The notes under the pieces were generated by a model. The model was not told the origin of the DNA, did no database searches, and saw only the letters and a program-made list of their open reading frames with translations. 54,688 nucleotides of DNA, taken from assembly GCA_009731375.1 (NCBI GenBank), contig BJOX01000208.1, forward strand, positions 271,775 to 326,462, written 5' to 3'. Each line of letters opens with the position of its first letter. Position 1 is the first letter of the stretch. Source of the DNA: Paulinella micropora (Eukaryota; Cercozoa; Imbricatea; Euglyphida). Shown here piece after piece: positions 29,530 through 39,187 of the stretch. Made by a program: the position numbers and the translations under genes.

Positions 29530-31827
29530 ATGGCAACAACGACTGCATATGATCCTTACAGGGATCCGTGTTGTCAACCGTTGGAAGGAAAGGTTGTTGG
29601 GGAGTTTCTACAACATGTAGCAGCAGACTACATTGTAGGCTCCAAAGAACAATCTCAGTTTTTGGAACACTTTGTCCCTTTGGCAAGTAAGTACAAAGAC
29701 AGACCTAGGGATCAGGAGGTTTACGACATGATGAAGCGAGAGTCGAGTGATTTGGCAAAATGGGGTTGGCATTCAGCCACTTTTGCTTTCACTGGCTACT
29801 CACCTAGTGAACCTAAGCTCAAAACTTTGGTACCTATGCAAGTTAGGAGGATGATGGCAAGGACATTCGTGTCTTTGCACCTCCATGAACTGCAGATGGT
29901 AGGACATGCAAGGTTCCAGAATGGGGATGAGGATTATTATCCAACTCCTATCCCTTCTGAGCTTTTTGATGTCCAGTTCCTAATGACAGGGACTGAAGTT
30001 AAGGACACTTGGAGCGAGGAATGGTACAGCTCAGTCAGAAAGGACCCTGCGAAAGGGGATACTTTTGACGTGGCCTTGGCGAAGACTTTCTTCGAGGATG
30101 AGGTGTTCCCTATGGCAGCCAATGCCTTTGGCAAGGCAGTTAAGAATTGGGAGGCTGCCAAGGACAAGATGAAGGAAGCAAAATGGATGAAGGACACAAA
30201 GGTGTGGGGGAAAAAGACACCGGACGTGTATGACCTAATCCATATCGAAGTCTTCATGGGGAAGTTGGAGTTGATGACAGAAAAGAATTCGTTGTCAACT
30301 AATGGCAACAGGAGCCTGCGTGATCTGCTAAAGGAAGCAGAGACGGCTGCACTGGCAACTACCAAGCTCAGGACGTCTACGGCTACGGTGCCGGACGCTG
30401 TGATTTTGCTGGTAGCGACGGAGCAGGCTTACGAGAACTTGTACCGGTATCTCTTGTACCTCATGGAAGTGGTGAAAGCCACTGAGGTTTGCGTGGAAAA
30501 ATACGCAGCATGGGAGGGGAGATACGCGGAAATCAAGAAAAGGGATGAGGATGATCCTTTGGATCCGATGAAGCGTTATGAACAGGAAAGGAAAAGGATG
30601 GCGACTTTTTACGAAAAGTTCCTACCTGTTGCATTTGCTCCGGGTTCTAAGGGGGATCAAAAACCGGCAATATGGTTTACGCGTCAGGTAAACTGTTGGC
30701 CGTATATGACCTCGCCATGGTTGCGTAAGGGGATCAATTTGCTCTGTAAGTATATGGAGGAGAGCAATTTTGAATCGCCCATGACAATGGTTGATATTCT
30801 CCGACAATGTACGGATACGGACCTTATGGAGTACTTGACGGTGGACAATATCAACAAGGGCATTGAAAAGGTGGTGCAGGATAGGGATCATTATGCGGAA
30901 ACGGGGTCCGTAAAAATATCCAAACTGCACGCAATGATGCACGCTCTCATTGCTTTGCTCGTTCAATACGGAAGTCATTGGGATTTGACTAGCGAGATTA
31001 TGCTGACGGGACACATTTCCACGGTGGTTGGAAATGCGTTGGCAACGACGAGCAGGAAGCCGATGAGGGTGAGGGGGGCTTTTCTGAGGGTGATTGAGAA
31101 TCTGAAGACGGACAATGCGTTCTTCATCAGCCTCAAACGTTTCATCCGACATGTCATGGCGAGGATCAATCAGCATGATCCATGTGTCTTCCGGGTCATT
31201 ACGAAAGCATGGCCGGAGGGCAAATGGGAGGCTAAAATCCCGGACAATGTCGATTTCACGACGGACGCGTCCCCGGCATGGAAGACTTTTCAGGACGATT
31301 ATCAAAGTCCTAGAGATATGTGGGGGGACTTCCTGAAGGCCGTGAGAACGTGGGATGACACGCTACTCTCCTCGGGTGGGATGAAAGCGTTTGCGGTTGC
31401 AGCCGGGACCCAACAGGAGGAGGAAAAACCTGTGGGGAAAGCAGCTGCTATCCAGTCCAGGGGGGGGGCTGTGAGACGCCGTATTCCTACTATTGCTAAA
31501 GGGGGTTATGGAAAACCCTTACGGAAGCAGGAGGAGGAGGAGGAGGAGGACGAAGAAGAGACCAGCGATGAACATATCGCTCCCCCGAAGGGCTTAAAAC
31601 CAAAGGGTGGGGGTTCTTCTAGTTCCACGTACAAGGGAAGTCGCAAGCTTTGCTTTGACTACTACTTCAAGGGCTACAGGTGCCCGAAGAAGGATAAGTG
31701 CTTTGGGCTACACTCTGACAAGGAGGCGGATTGGAATGGAAACGCAGTTGAATGCTGCAAACGATGGCCAATCCATCTGGACAATAGTCAGAGCCATCCG
31801 CAATCAAGACGCGCTGGTGATCAATAA
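29530..31827 (+). CDS. Gag with CCCH zinc finger
   Basis: A 765-codon frame from an ATG at 29530, about 275 bases after the LTR. Residues 1-590 are helix-rich with no known motif by eye. The tail is acidic and disordered. Residues 708-728 form a C-x9-C-x5-C-x3-H finger ('CFDYYFKGYRCPKKDKCFGLH' by position). Most Ty3/Copia Gags use a CCHC knuckle to bind RNA, so a CCCH finger, common in cellular RNA-binding proteins, is unusual. After the finger the in-frame sequence becomes unconvincing (about residue 735 on), and coding character passes to the +1 frame ORF at 31607. Gag forms the particle and packages the RNA. Confidence 0.85.
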   Translation: MATTTAYDPYRDPCCQPLEGKVVGEFLQHVAADYIVGSKEQSQFLEHFVPLASKYKDRPRDQEVYDMMKRESSDLAKWGWHSATFAFTGYSPSEPKLKTLVPMQVRRMMARTFVSLHLHELQMVGHARFQNGDEDYYPTPIPSELFDVQFLMTGTEVKDTWSEEWYSSVRKDPAKGDTFDVALAKTFFEDEVFPMAANAFGKAVKNWEAAKDKMKEAKWMKDTKVWGKKTPDVYDLIHIEVFMGKLELMTEKNSLSTNGNRSLRDLLKEAETAALATTKLRTSTATVPDAVILLVATEQAYENLYRYLLYLMEVVKATEVCVEKYAAWEGRYAEIKKRDEDDPLDPMKRYEQERKRMATFYEKFLPVAFAPGSKGDQKPAIWFTRQVNCWPYMTSPWLRKGINLLCKYMEESNFESPMTMVDILRQCTDTDLMEYLTVDNINKGIEKVVQDRDHYAETGSVKISKLHAMMHALIALLVQYGSHWDLTSEIMLTGHISTVVGNALATTSRKPMRVRGAFLRVIENLKTDNAFFISLKRFIRHVMARINQHDPCVFRVITKAWPEGKWEAKIPDNVDFTTDASPAWKTFQDDYQSPRDMWGDFLKAVRTWDDTLLSSGGMKAFAVAAGTQQEEEKPVGKAAAIQSRGGAVRRRIPTIAKGGYGKPLRKQEEEEEEDEEETSDEHIAPPKGLKPKGGGSSSSTYKGSRKLCFDYYFKGYRCPKKDKCFGLHSDKEADWNGNAVECCKRWPIHLDNSQSHPQSRRAGDQ

Positions 31828-32386
31828 CAAAACTGTTCGACGTCTTGTTAAGGATCGACTGGAGGAATATGATAAAACGGTCAAGTCCTTGCGGGAGGGA
31901 GGTAGCCGTGGAGGCAGAGGAGGGCGTGGAGGCCGTGGCCGCGGCGGGGGCTTCAGGGGAAAGAAGCGATGGGGCGGTAAGAAGGACAGCGGCCGGCCCT
32001 CCAAGAAAGCTAAAGTTGCGGCAGCTTCAAAGAGCGAAGCAGAGGAGGAAGGCTCCGTTGAGGAGGGGGAGGAATTTCGGACTGGTAAGAACCAGTTGGA
32101 AAATGAAACGGAAACGTCAGTGATTACTGATGAGGATGTTGTCGTGTGGCAGGCGAGGATGCCTTTCACGAAGACGACTTTGCCGACAGCTGAGCCGGAG
32201 GGGCAGGAAGCAAAGGCAATTCCGACGGGTAATCCTTCTCACAGGAGTCATGATCCTACTCATGGAATGGATGGTTCTGTGATGCAGGTAACGATTGAAC
32301 GGGGAAAACGTGGTGACAATTGGGGAAATGTAGGGCCCGGGAAGGCCAGACAAGTTAATATTATTAAAAAAAAAAGTTGTTACTAA
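31607..32386 (+). CDS. Gag extension / ORF2 with RGG box
   Basis: This frame is +1 to gag and looks coding from about 31735 ('TQLNAANDGQSIWTIVRAIR'). A strongly basic RGG-type segment follows ('GGRGGRGGRGRGGGFRGKKR'), an RNA-binding signature, then an acidic part. It ends at an A10 run (about 32365-32375) followed by a stop. One base fewer in that run would fuse it to the pol frame, which is open with protein-like sequence ('VVTNVPRKSQPTLNIL') upstream of the first pol Met. Either +1 frameshifting or run-length variation joins the two. Confidence 0.7.
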   Translation: MGVLLVPRTREVASFALTTTSRATGARRRISALGYTLTRRRIGMETQLNAANDGQSIWTIVRAIRNQDALVINNKTVRRLVKDRLEEYDKTVKSLREGGSRGGRGGRGGRGRGGGFRGKKRWGGKKDSGRPSKKAKVAAASKSEAEEEGSVEEGEEFRTGKNQLENETETSVITDEDVVVWQARMPFTKTTLPTAEPEGQEAKAIPTGNPSHRSHDPTHGMDGSVMQVTIERGKRGDNWGNVGPGKARQVNIIKKKSCY

Positions 32387-32492
32387 CGTACCGCGAAAAT
32401 CTCAACCTACTTTAAATATTTTACCGGTTCCAACGGTTAGGTTTGATAAGAAAGTTTCTATCATTCCGGAGCCCGATTGGGGGGCCAAGCCG

Positions 32493-35400
32493 GTGTCTTG
32501 GAGGGTGAGGAAAATTAAACCCGAAAAAAAGGCGACGGCTGGGATGAAAAAAAGGAAGGCCGGAAGATCAAACCATACTGCTTTTGGTGAAGAATTCATC
32601 AAGAGTGGCTTGTCGGATCGGAAAGATTTAAATAACAGTTTTGTTCTTCTATCTGACGTGAGGGAACGCCTGGAGGCTATTGAGATGCCGGAACATGCGT
32701 TATGCATTACTCAGGTTTACTGTGTGGACCTGGAGAGTGCATGCGATATGGCCAATGATACGTTGGCTAATATTAATATCGCGGGCGCGGGCTTCATAAC
32801 GGCCAATAAGGCGTGGTTGGATAAGAACATGTTGCCTATGAAGGGGTGCATAGAAGGAGTGAATGGAAAGGCGAGGGCGGAGGTTACGGGAACGGTGGTC
32901 TTGACCATTGAACTCTACTCCGGTAAGTCCTTTAATATTCAGTTCTATGTCTGTCCGGAATATTCGGGAGGTTTGCTGATCGGGTTCAAGCAGCTCAATA
33001 GGATGAGTACATTAATTGACTGCCGGTCGGGTTTGGTGCACTATGGAATTAGTGAGGATGATGCGGAGGATATGGTAAGAGGGCGGACAGCAGTTCCTCT
33101 CTTTCATGTCGATACTTACGCAGTATCATCTACCAAGCCAGTGGCGACTAAAGGTAAGGACCCACACGCAATTGCGCGGCACGCTAAGGTGCAGTTGGTT
33201 ATACCAAAGCCATATCAGCACCCAGCGTTGGACAATTATTATAAGGATTTCCAACCGGAGTATCGCGGGCTAGCGGGAAAGGCTAGGAAGGCTGTTCGAC
33301 GATGGGACAAGGCAACAGTGGAGGACTTAATTCAGGGCCGGTGTGCTCAGATTATGGCCTGCACAATTGAAGAACTTAACATGGAAATGGGAGCAGGGAT
33401 GGACAGGTTCAGGGATGGTAAGAAGGGGCCTTATGTGTTCCTTCAGAACCGGTACTGCTTCCATGCAAAGGCATCACAGAACAACAGGCCGTTGTTTGAG
33501 CCGCTAATGGAAGCGCGGCTTTCAACGGGTGGAACGGAGGATGAGATCGGTAATTTTGTAGAGGGCATGTGGGGTGACAAACCTCTTTGTCCGCGGAATT
33601 CGGGAGAGACGGCGAAATTGCTCACGAAATATTTCGAGGGTGATAAACCGTTCTCTATGATCTTACCGTTCCATGAAAAAGCGTTGTGGGCGGATGAGGT
33701 TTTGGACCGGATGGTGGATTACCCGATCCCGGTGCCATCTAGGAAGCAACATTTGGTGATTGCATGTAGATTAGGCACTAGGGAACAGGGGTTGGCATAT
33801 CGGAACTCACTTAAAGGGTGTGACCTTCAGAAGATACGGGAACAAGCGTTCACGTGCTTCACAGGGTTTTACACGAAAAGGGCGCCTATCCAGTATGCGT
33901 TGATTCTGGATCGGATGGCGAACCTTGGGAAATGGGATGAGTTTTCGGAAGTCAAATACCATCAGAAGGAGGTGGAAATGCCCTCCGAGGATGGCCTGGT
34001 GGAGGATGCGTGGTCGGACATGGCTGAGGCACCCGAACTTAGGGATCGGAAGGATGCCCAGTCAGGGGAGGATAAAATGGCTCGGATGCGGGCGGATTGG
34101 AAAGGAAATGAAAAGCATCTTGAGAGCCTTCAGAAGGTGATGGCTAAGGAGAGGGAGATCTTTGATCCGCCTAGGCCGGGGACGGTCAAGCATTTTGAGG
34201 CCCATCTCAGGAAGATTCCGGGGATGAATATCACGCATGCCTCTAGGAGGTCTGTCCTGGGCCGTAGAGAGGAAAGTATTGCCCAGGAGAAGGCGGAGGA
34301 GTTACAGGCGGATGATTTCACGGAGTTTTCGGACTCCCCGATTTCGTCGCATGTACGCATGGTTCCAAAGCCGGATGGAGCGCTGAGGTTTTGTGTGAAT
34401 TACTATCGGGCTAACAAGATCATCGAGGGTGAGCGGTACCCGCTGCCCAAGATCGATGACTGTATGCGCAAGTTAAAACACGCAAAATTTTACTCGGTAT
34501 TGGACCTCAAGAATGGGTTCTGGCAGATCCCGCTCAGCAGAAAGAGCAGGTGGCTTACGGCGTTTGTAGTGGGAATGACGCTATACCAATGGAAGGTATT
34601 GCCAATGGGTCTGAGGAACTCACCGGGCATATTTCAGGCAGCGATGCAGAAAATGCTCGGACGACAGTTTGAGGATAAACGGGCAGGTGGGTTTATGGAG
34701 AAATGTGGACAGAGGGCGAAGGATTACGCTTTCTGTTACATAGATGATATTATTATCTACTCCAATACCATGGAGGAACACCTGGCCCATATACAGGATG
34801 TTTTCCGACGGGTGAGAGAGTTTGGTCTCAAGGTGAACTTGGACAAGTGCCAGTTTGCCACCCGGCAGGTTACATACTTAGGATATGATATCTCGAACGG
34901 GACAGTAGCGATTGCGGCTAAGAAGAGGGATGCTGTGGAAGGCATTAAGCGGCCTCAGACGCGGTCGGAGTTGTTCTCCTTCATTGCGCTTGCGCAATAT
35001 TACAGTCAGTTGTTTCCAAATTGGTCGGAGACGGTCAAACCGTTAAGAGAGCTGTACTTGAAAGGCGACATGCGAGAATGGACGTCTAAACAGGAGGAGA
35101 CGTTCGAGTTCATTAAGGAAATGTTGACTCGTGATCCCAAGTATAACAAGGATTGCATCTTGATGATGCCGGATGTGGATAAGCAGTATGTGCTGGACAC
35201 CGATGCGTCTAAGTATGCGATCGGGGCGGTCCTACAGCAATACGACGACAAAGGGGTCTTACGGCCGATCATGTATTTGAGCCGGAAGCTCAACAGGGCG
35301 GAACAGAACTACTGTACAAGGCAGAGGGAAGCCTTGGCGGTGGTTTGGTCGTTTATAAGACTCAGGGAATACTTGTGGGGGTCGCGGGACATCGTGGTAA

Positions 35401-36140
35401 GAACGGACCACCAGAACCTTATGTGGTTGATGACGAACGATTGCACGGGCAGGCTGGCCAGATGGCGGGCTTTGCTATCGTGCTATGACTTCACCGTCAA
35501 GTACATTCCCGGCATGAAGAATATTGTGGCCGACTCTTTGTCAAGAGTCAATTACTCAACTCCATCCGCATGTCTGGCTGCGATGCAGCAGATAGACGAG
35601 TTTGAGGACTTGGCATTGAGGACGGATCAAAAGGATATCTTGCCGGCGAACATGGTCTTCTATGCTAATAAGGCTCACCCGGGGTCTAGCAGAAAGGAGC
35701 CTAGGGTGATGGAGGCAAAGAGGGGGGAATATAGGAAGGTCATGATGACTCAGTTGGAACGGGAGGTTGGCCAAACAGAGTGCTGTACGGAGCATTTTGT
35801 AGAGGAGGCCGTGCAACGCCTGAAGGAATACGAGGCCGATAAAGCCGCTATTCTGGATGAGGATAAGGCGGAGCATGAGTGCTATTGTTGCCAGGGGCAC
35901 GCGGCACCGGCCGTCCGAACCTACGTGGAAGACCCGGGCGTGGAAACGGCTCCAGAGCCGGAGGTGGCCTCTACAGAGCCGGTGAGGGCTTCGGAGGGGT
36001 CGGGGCCGGATTCCAGGCCTCAAGTGGGAATCCAGGTAGAGGACGGTACAGTGCGTATCGCGTCAGTGGAAGCATGGAGGCAATGCCAGAGGGCCGATAA
36101 TGGGTACAAGGACTTGATCCAGTACTTTTTGGCGGGATGA
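32493..36140 (+). CDS. Pol: protease, spacer module, RT and RNase H
   Basis: 1215 codons from the first Met; the frame is open further upstream, to the A10 run. Residues 70-190 are the protease-like region ('FYVCPEYSGGLLIGF'), although a canonical D-T/S-G is not evident and 'INIAGAGFI' sits in its place. Residues 370-490 are the spacer module shared with the minus-strand element. RT follows with 'VPKPDGALRFCVNYYRANK', 'FYSVLDLKNGFWQIPLS', 'LPMGLRNSPGIFQ' and 'YIDDIIIYS' (YxDD, near residue 748). RNase H has 'LDTDASKYAIGAVL' (near residue 902), 'REALAVVWSF' and 'RTDHQNL'. The enzyme makes the cDNA. The frame stops at the start of integrase. Confidence 0.92.
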   Translation: MSWRVRKIKPEKKATAGMKKRKAGRSNHTAFGEEFIKSGLSDRKDLNNSFVLLSDVRERLEAIEMPEHALCITQVYCVDLESACDMANDTLANINIAGAGFITANKAWLDKNMLPMKGCIEGVNGKARAEVTGTVVLTIELYSGKSFNIQFYVCPEYSGGLLIGFKQLNRMSTLIDCRSGLVHYGISEDDAEDMVRGRTAVPLFHVDTYAVSSTKPVATKGKDPHAIARHAKVQLVIPKPYQHPALDNYYKDFQPEYRGLAGKARKAVRRWDKATVEDLIQGRCAQIMACTIEELNMEMGAGMDRFRDGKKGPYVFLQNRYCFHAKASQNNRPLFEPLMEARLSTGGTEDEIGNFVEGMWGDKPLCPRNSGETAKLLTKYFEGDKPFSMILPFHEKALWADEVLDRMVDYPIPVPSRKQHLVIACRLGTREQGLAYRNSLKGCDLQKIREQAFTCFTGFYTKRAPIQYALILDRMANLGKWDEFSEVKYHQKEVEMPSEDGLVEDAWSDMAEAPELRDRKDAQSGEDKMARMRADWKGNEKHLESLQKVMAKEREIFDPPRPGTVKHFEAHLRKIPGMNITHASRRSVLGRREESIAQEKAEELQADDFTEFSDSPISSHVRMVPKPDGALRFCVNYYRANKIIEGERYPLPKIDDCMRKLKHAKFYSVLDLKNGFWQIPLSRKSRWLTAFVVGMTLYQWKVLPMGLRNSPGIFQAAMQKMLGRQFEDKRAGGFMEKCGQRAKDYAFCYIDDIIIYSNTMEEHLAHIQDVFRRVREFGLKVNLDKCQFATRQVTYLGYDISNGTVAIAAKKRDAVEGIKRPQTRSELFSFIALAQYYSQLFPNWSETVKPLRELYLKGDMREWTSKQEETFEFIKEMLTRDPKYNKDCILMMPDVDKQYVLDTDASKYAIGAVLQQYDDKGVLRPIMYLSRKLNRAEQNYCTRQREALAVVWSFIRLREYLWGSRDIVVRTDHQNLMWLMTNDCTGRLARWRALLSCYDFTVKYIPGMKNIVADSLSRVNYSTPSACLAAMQQIDEFEDLALRTDQKDILPANMVFYANKAHPGSSRKEPRVMEAKRGEYRKVMMTQLEREVGQTECCTEHFVEEAVQRLKEYEADKAAILDEDKAEHECYCCQGHAAPAVRTYVEDPGVETAPEPEVASTEPVRASEGSGPDSRPQVGIQVEDGTVRIASVEAWRQCQRADNGYKDLIQYFLAG

Positions 36141-36141
36141 G

Positions 36142-37109
36142 TTGTTGTTGACGGAGAAAATCCGGTCACAGCTCAAGACTCTGGCATGGAAGGATGGCCT
36201 CCTGTGGTACACAGGCAAGACACCGGAGACGGCCAAGAACCCAGAAAAGTGGGTCTTATGGGTCCCAGCCAAATTGAGGCAGATGATCTACGTAGCGTCA
36301 CACGTAGTCCCGTTGGTTAATCACCCGGGGGTACAGAGGACGCAGTGATTATCAAGAGGCAATTCTGGTGGGAAGGGATGGATAAGTTCATTAAGAAGAG
36401 GGTCAAGGGCTGCACGACCTGTCAGATGAACAAGAAACACCCAGTGGAAGGGAAAATCCCGGTTGGAAAATTTACACTGCTGGAAAGGCTCTTTGAGTTC
36501 CTGCATGTGGACCACGTGGGGCCGTTGCCGCCGGTGGGGCCGGCGAAGGATAGGTTCTTGATGACGGTCATTGATAGGGCGAGCAATTACGTCTGGGCGA
36601 TACCAGTGCCGGACACGACGGCGGAGACGACAGCCAGGGAGCTGATCGATCGGATCCTATGTGTGGTAGGGGTCCCCAAGACGATTTGCTCAGATAAGGG
36701 GCCAGCCTCTGACAACGAGCTGATGGAAAGGCTCGCGAAGTATTACGGGGTCCACTGGCAGTACGTTACACCGTACAAACCGAGGGCTAATGGCAAGATC
36801 GAGCGGGTACATAGGCCGCTCAAGTCGGCTCTAAGGACCTACTGCAAGAAGAGTCAGCTCTTGAGGGAGGTGGTCCCAAGCTTTGTGTTCGCAATGAACG
36901 CGATGCCATCGAAAGCTCTTGGAGCGGGGGCGGAATGTAGATCCCCGTATCAGGTGGTGTACGGGCAGAAGCCGGTGATACCCCAACACTTGGTATATCA
37001 GGATGCACCTGCGCTGGCGCTGGACGAGGATGAGCTCTGGGGGGTTCGTATGCGGGTCTCGATGGAGGCCATGGAAGGGCCAGGGGGAGAGGAAGGCACG
37101 GGCCCCTGA
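36142..37109 (+). CDS. integrase, zinc-finger and DD35E core, frame-split
   Basis: The HH part of the N-terminal zinc finger ('SHVVPLVNHPG') lies in the +1 frame up to 36348. The CC part ('CTTCQMNKK') and core are back in the pol frame from about 36345. The core has Asp in 'FLHVDHVGPL' (about 36510), Asp in 'ICSDKGPAS' (about 36693) and Glu in 'NGKIERVHR' (about 36801), with exactly 35 residues between the last two. Integrase joins cDNA ends to host DNA. The two shifts cancel each other, so a small insertion and deletion between 36131 and 36345 would explain them. The frame ends at a TGA inside the 58-bp tandem duplication. Confidence 0.88.
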
Positions 37110-37188
37110 AGAGGGCGTCGGCCGGGGAGCGGAAGGGCCAGGGGGAGAGGAAGGCACGGGCCCCTGAAGAGGGCGTCGGCCGGGGAAG
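37073..37188 (+). repeat. 58-bp tandem duplication after integrase
   Basis: Two copies of a 58-base unit starting GGAAGGGCCAGGGGG, at 37073 and 37131. Because 58 is not a multiple of three, it changes the frame relation between integrase and the following ORF. Confidence 0.9.
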
Positions 37189-37900
37189 CTCCAAAAGGCC
37201 TGAGGTCGGGGGGAAGGGGTCAGATGCGAGTCGCAAGCCACCCACAGAGGCGGCGAAGCGGGCGGCGGATTATGATCTGATTTACTCGGAACCAGGAAGT
37301 AGACCGGGGAAGCGTAGGAAAACGGAAGTGCAGGCGGAGCCGGAGGAGCCTATTGAGCCCTCGCAGGTGGATGTCAAGCACAAGTTATGGAAGGAGGGTA
37401 ATAAGACACTGGGGATGAACTGGGTTCTGAATCAGTTCTATCTTGTCAGACCCCCAACTAGATTCGTTGCAAAGGGGGACAAGGGTACTCTTTTTGTAAT
37501 GAAGGTAGTGGGACTGGCGAAGGACTCGAGGAAGACTCGATCGTCGGAAAGTGCGCTTAAGAACCTTCCGCCTATGCTGCAGTTCTACCGGTCTTGGGAT
37601 AAAGATACGGTTGACAACCGGATGTACCGCGAGTATGTCCCGGTGTGGTGGGATGCTGCAAATAGGGAAGTATGGGATGCCAAGGTAGATCCGGCCTCAC
37701 GGAAGGCGGACAGGGATCACGAGGCATGGACCATATCGGCGTGGCCGAGGGGAGTGTTTGATTGCCCCTTCGAGTTACACGATGGGCACATTCCGCAGAA
37801 GATTTGGGACATGCTCAAACAGAGCGGGGTGGACTTAAGGCTAATCGGGGGTGCACACGCTACCGAAACGGTGCGGGGGAAGAAGCATCCGAGCCAGTAG
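37133..37900 (+). CDS. ORF-X downstream of integrase
   Basis: Open from within the second 58-bp copy; the first Met is at 37328, giving 190 residues. The N-terminal part is basic and disordered. The rest is a compact domain with 'LNQFYLVRPPTRFVAKGDKG', 'TLFVMKVVGLAKDS' and 'EYVPVWWDA' and many Trp residues. By position it is the integrase C-terminal extension, where other Ty3 elements have a GPY/F barrel or chromodomain that guides target choice. I see neither motif clearly. Confidence 0.6.
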   Translation, partial: KGQGERKARAPEEGVGRGSSKRPEVGGKGSDASRKPPTEAAKRAADYDLIYSEPGSRPGKRRKTEVQAEPEEPIEPSQVDVKHKLWKEGNKTLGMNWVLNQFYLVRPPTRFVAKGDKGTLFVMKVVGLAKDSRKTRSSESALKNLPPMLQFYRSWDKDTVDNRMYREYVPVWWDAANREVWDAKVDPASRKADRDHEAWTISAWPRGVFDCPFELHDGHIPQKIWDMLKQSGVDLRLIGGAHATETVRGKKHPSQ

Positions 37901-38492
37901 GGAGGAAACATCCGGAAGGGGTGAAGGAAGAAGGAATTGGAATTCGGGTCGGGGGAAAGGGAAGTTGGGCGCACATTGACCATAGTGTGTGGGAAATTGG
38001 TACTGGGGGTCCTACTCAACATTAAAACTTTACGGACACGGTACGGGAGAGGAACTCGGCGAGAAGGCCATCGTCGTTTTAAGGGCTGGACTTTGGGGTC
38101 CGGTCAATTCGGACTTCAGGGCCAAGGCACCATTCACATTTGACGGATTAGACAGGGTCTGGTTGGTGGTCGGTCAGACTATGGGACTGTGACTTCGGGG
38201 AAATCGCGCGCGTAGGGTTGAAGACGTGAGCTGGTCGAGTGTCAGATTCACGATCTTCGGGCAACAATAAGTCTCGGAACTTAGCCCACATGAAGCACAA
38301 GCCTATAATCCGTTGGATGGCTCTTGATAAGATTTGATCAGGGGTCGAGCTAGGTAGCTCTTGGGGTGGTGGACAGTCGGCTGGGATTCCCCAAAAAGCC
38401 GGTACTGACGAGATTATACGAGATGTAGTCTCCGTTGGTATTACTCCGGAATTGAGATCCGAGCGATCTCAAAGGAGGGGAAAGGAGTGCTA
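37901..38492 (+). other. 3' untranslated part with polypurine tract
   Basis: No convincing ORF. The run AAAGGAGGGGAAAGGAG (38471-38487) just before the 3' LTR is the plus-strand primer site. Confidence 0.8.
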
Positions 38493-39187
38493 TGTAACAC
38501 CCACGGTATACTACATCGTTTTTACGCTATTAGGGCTTTACGGGAATTTACTCTTGGAAGTAATTCTTGTTATTAAATGTATTTTAAGATGAATTCTTAT
38601 ACATTTCCGGTTCTGATTAATTTATTCGGTTTTAATGTTGTATTAGGATAAGGAATATGGGAGAAAAGCTAGGAAGCTTGGATCCCATAGGACCTTAAAA
38701 TCTAGATTTTACACTTGACCGTTTACTGGCGTGGAGAAGGTTTTTGGGATGCAGATTACAGTATTGTGTAGCATCCATATTGATTAATCTCCCACATTAA
38801 TGGCGTTGACCCGATCCTTCTACAGCACATGTAGTAACCGTTTGAAGTTTTGGAAAAAAAGTCACGGAATTTCCGTGAAATTTAGCCTTTTTCCCGTGAC
38901 TGGGAATTTATGGCTAAATAAGGGAAAATGCACTTATGGGTTGTTGTTTAGGGTATGTTTTGGCATTTGTGCAGGTTACGGACGTAACGCATCGTGTCAG
39001 ATGACCCGGTCATAGGGACACTCCGGTTTGACCGGTGTTTTCCCTTTGGCTTGTTGTTTGGGTTCATATCTGGCTTCCCTTTCTACTCTTGAAGTGGAAA
39101 CTAGCCTTGAACCTGTTGTGTTCAGTTTTTATTAAATTCCTTTTTATTCCTTTGAGCTCGTAAGGGTAGACCTCCGGTCACAATACA
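38493..39187 (+). repeat. 3' LTR
   Basis: 695 bp, TG...CA, nearly identical to the 5' LTR. Followed by the second TSD copy. Confidence 0.93.

Larger units (their letters stand above)
28564..39187 (+). mobile_element. Ty3-type LTR retrotransposon, nearly complete, with TSD
   Basis: LTRs of 690 and 695 bp flank a 9.2-kb interior with PBS, gag, protease, RT, RNase H, integrase, an extra ORF and a polypurine tract. LTRs start TGTAACACCC and end CAATACA. The flanks repeat CACT (ACACT if the last LTR base is shared), a 4-5 bp target-site duplication, and the pre-insertion site can be read across. The two LTRs differ by only a 5-bp indel and, as far as I can see, one substitution, so the insertion is recent. 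Despite that, gag/ORF2, ORF2/pol, pol/integrase and integrase/ORF-X are all in different frames. Confidence 0.93.

Noticed and set aside
32360-32380. Classical -1 ribosomal frameshift at the A run
   Set aside because: The change needed is +1 (or one A fewer), not -1.
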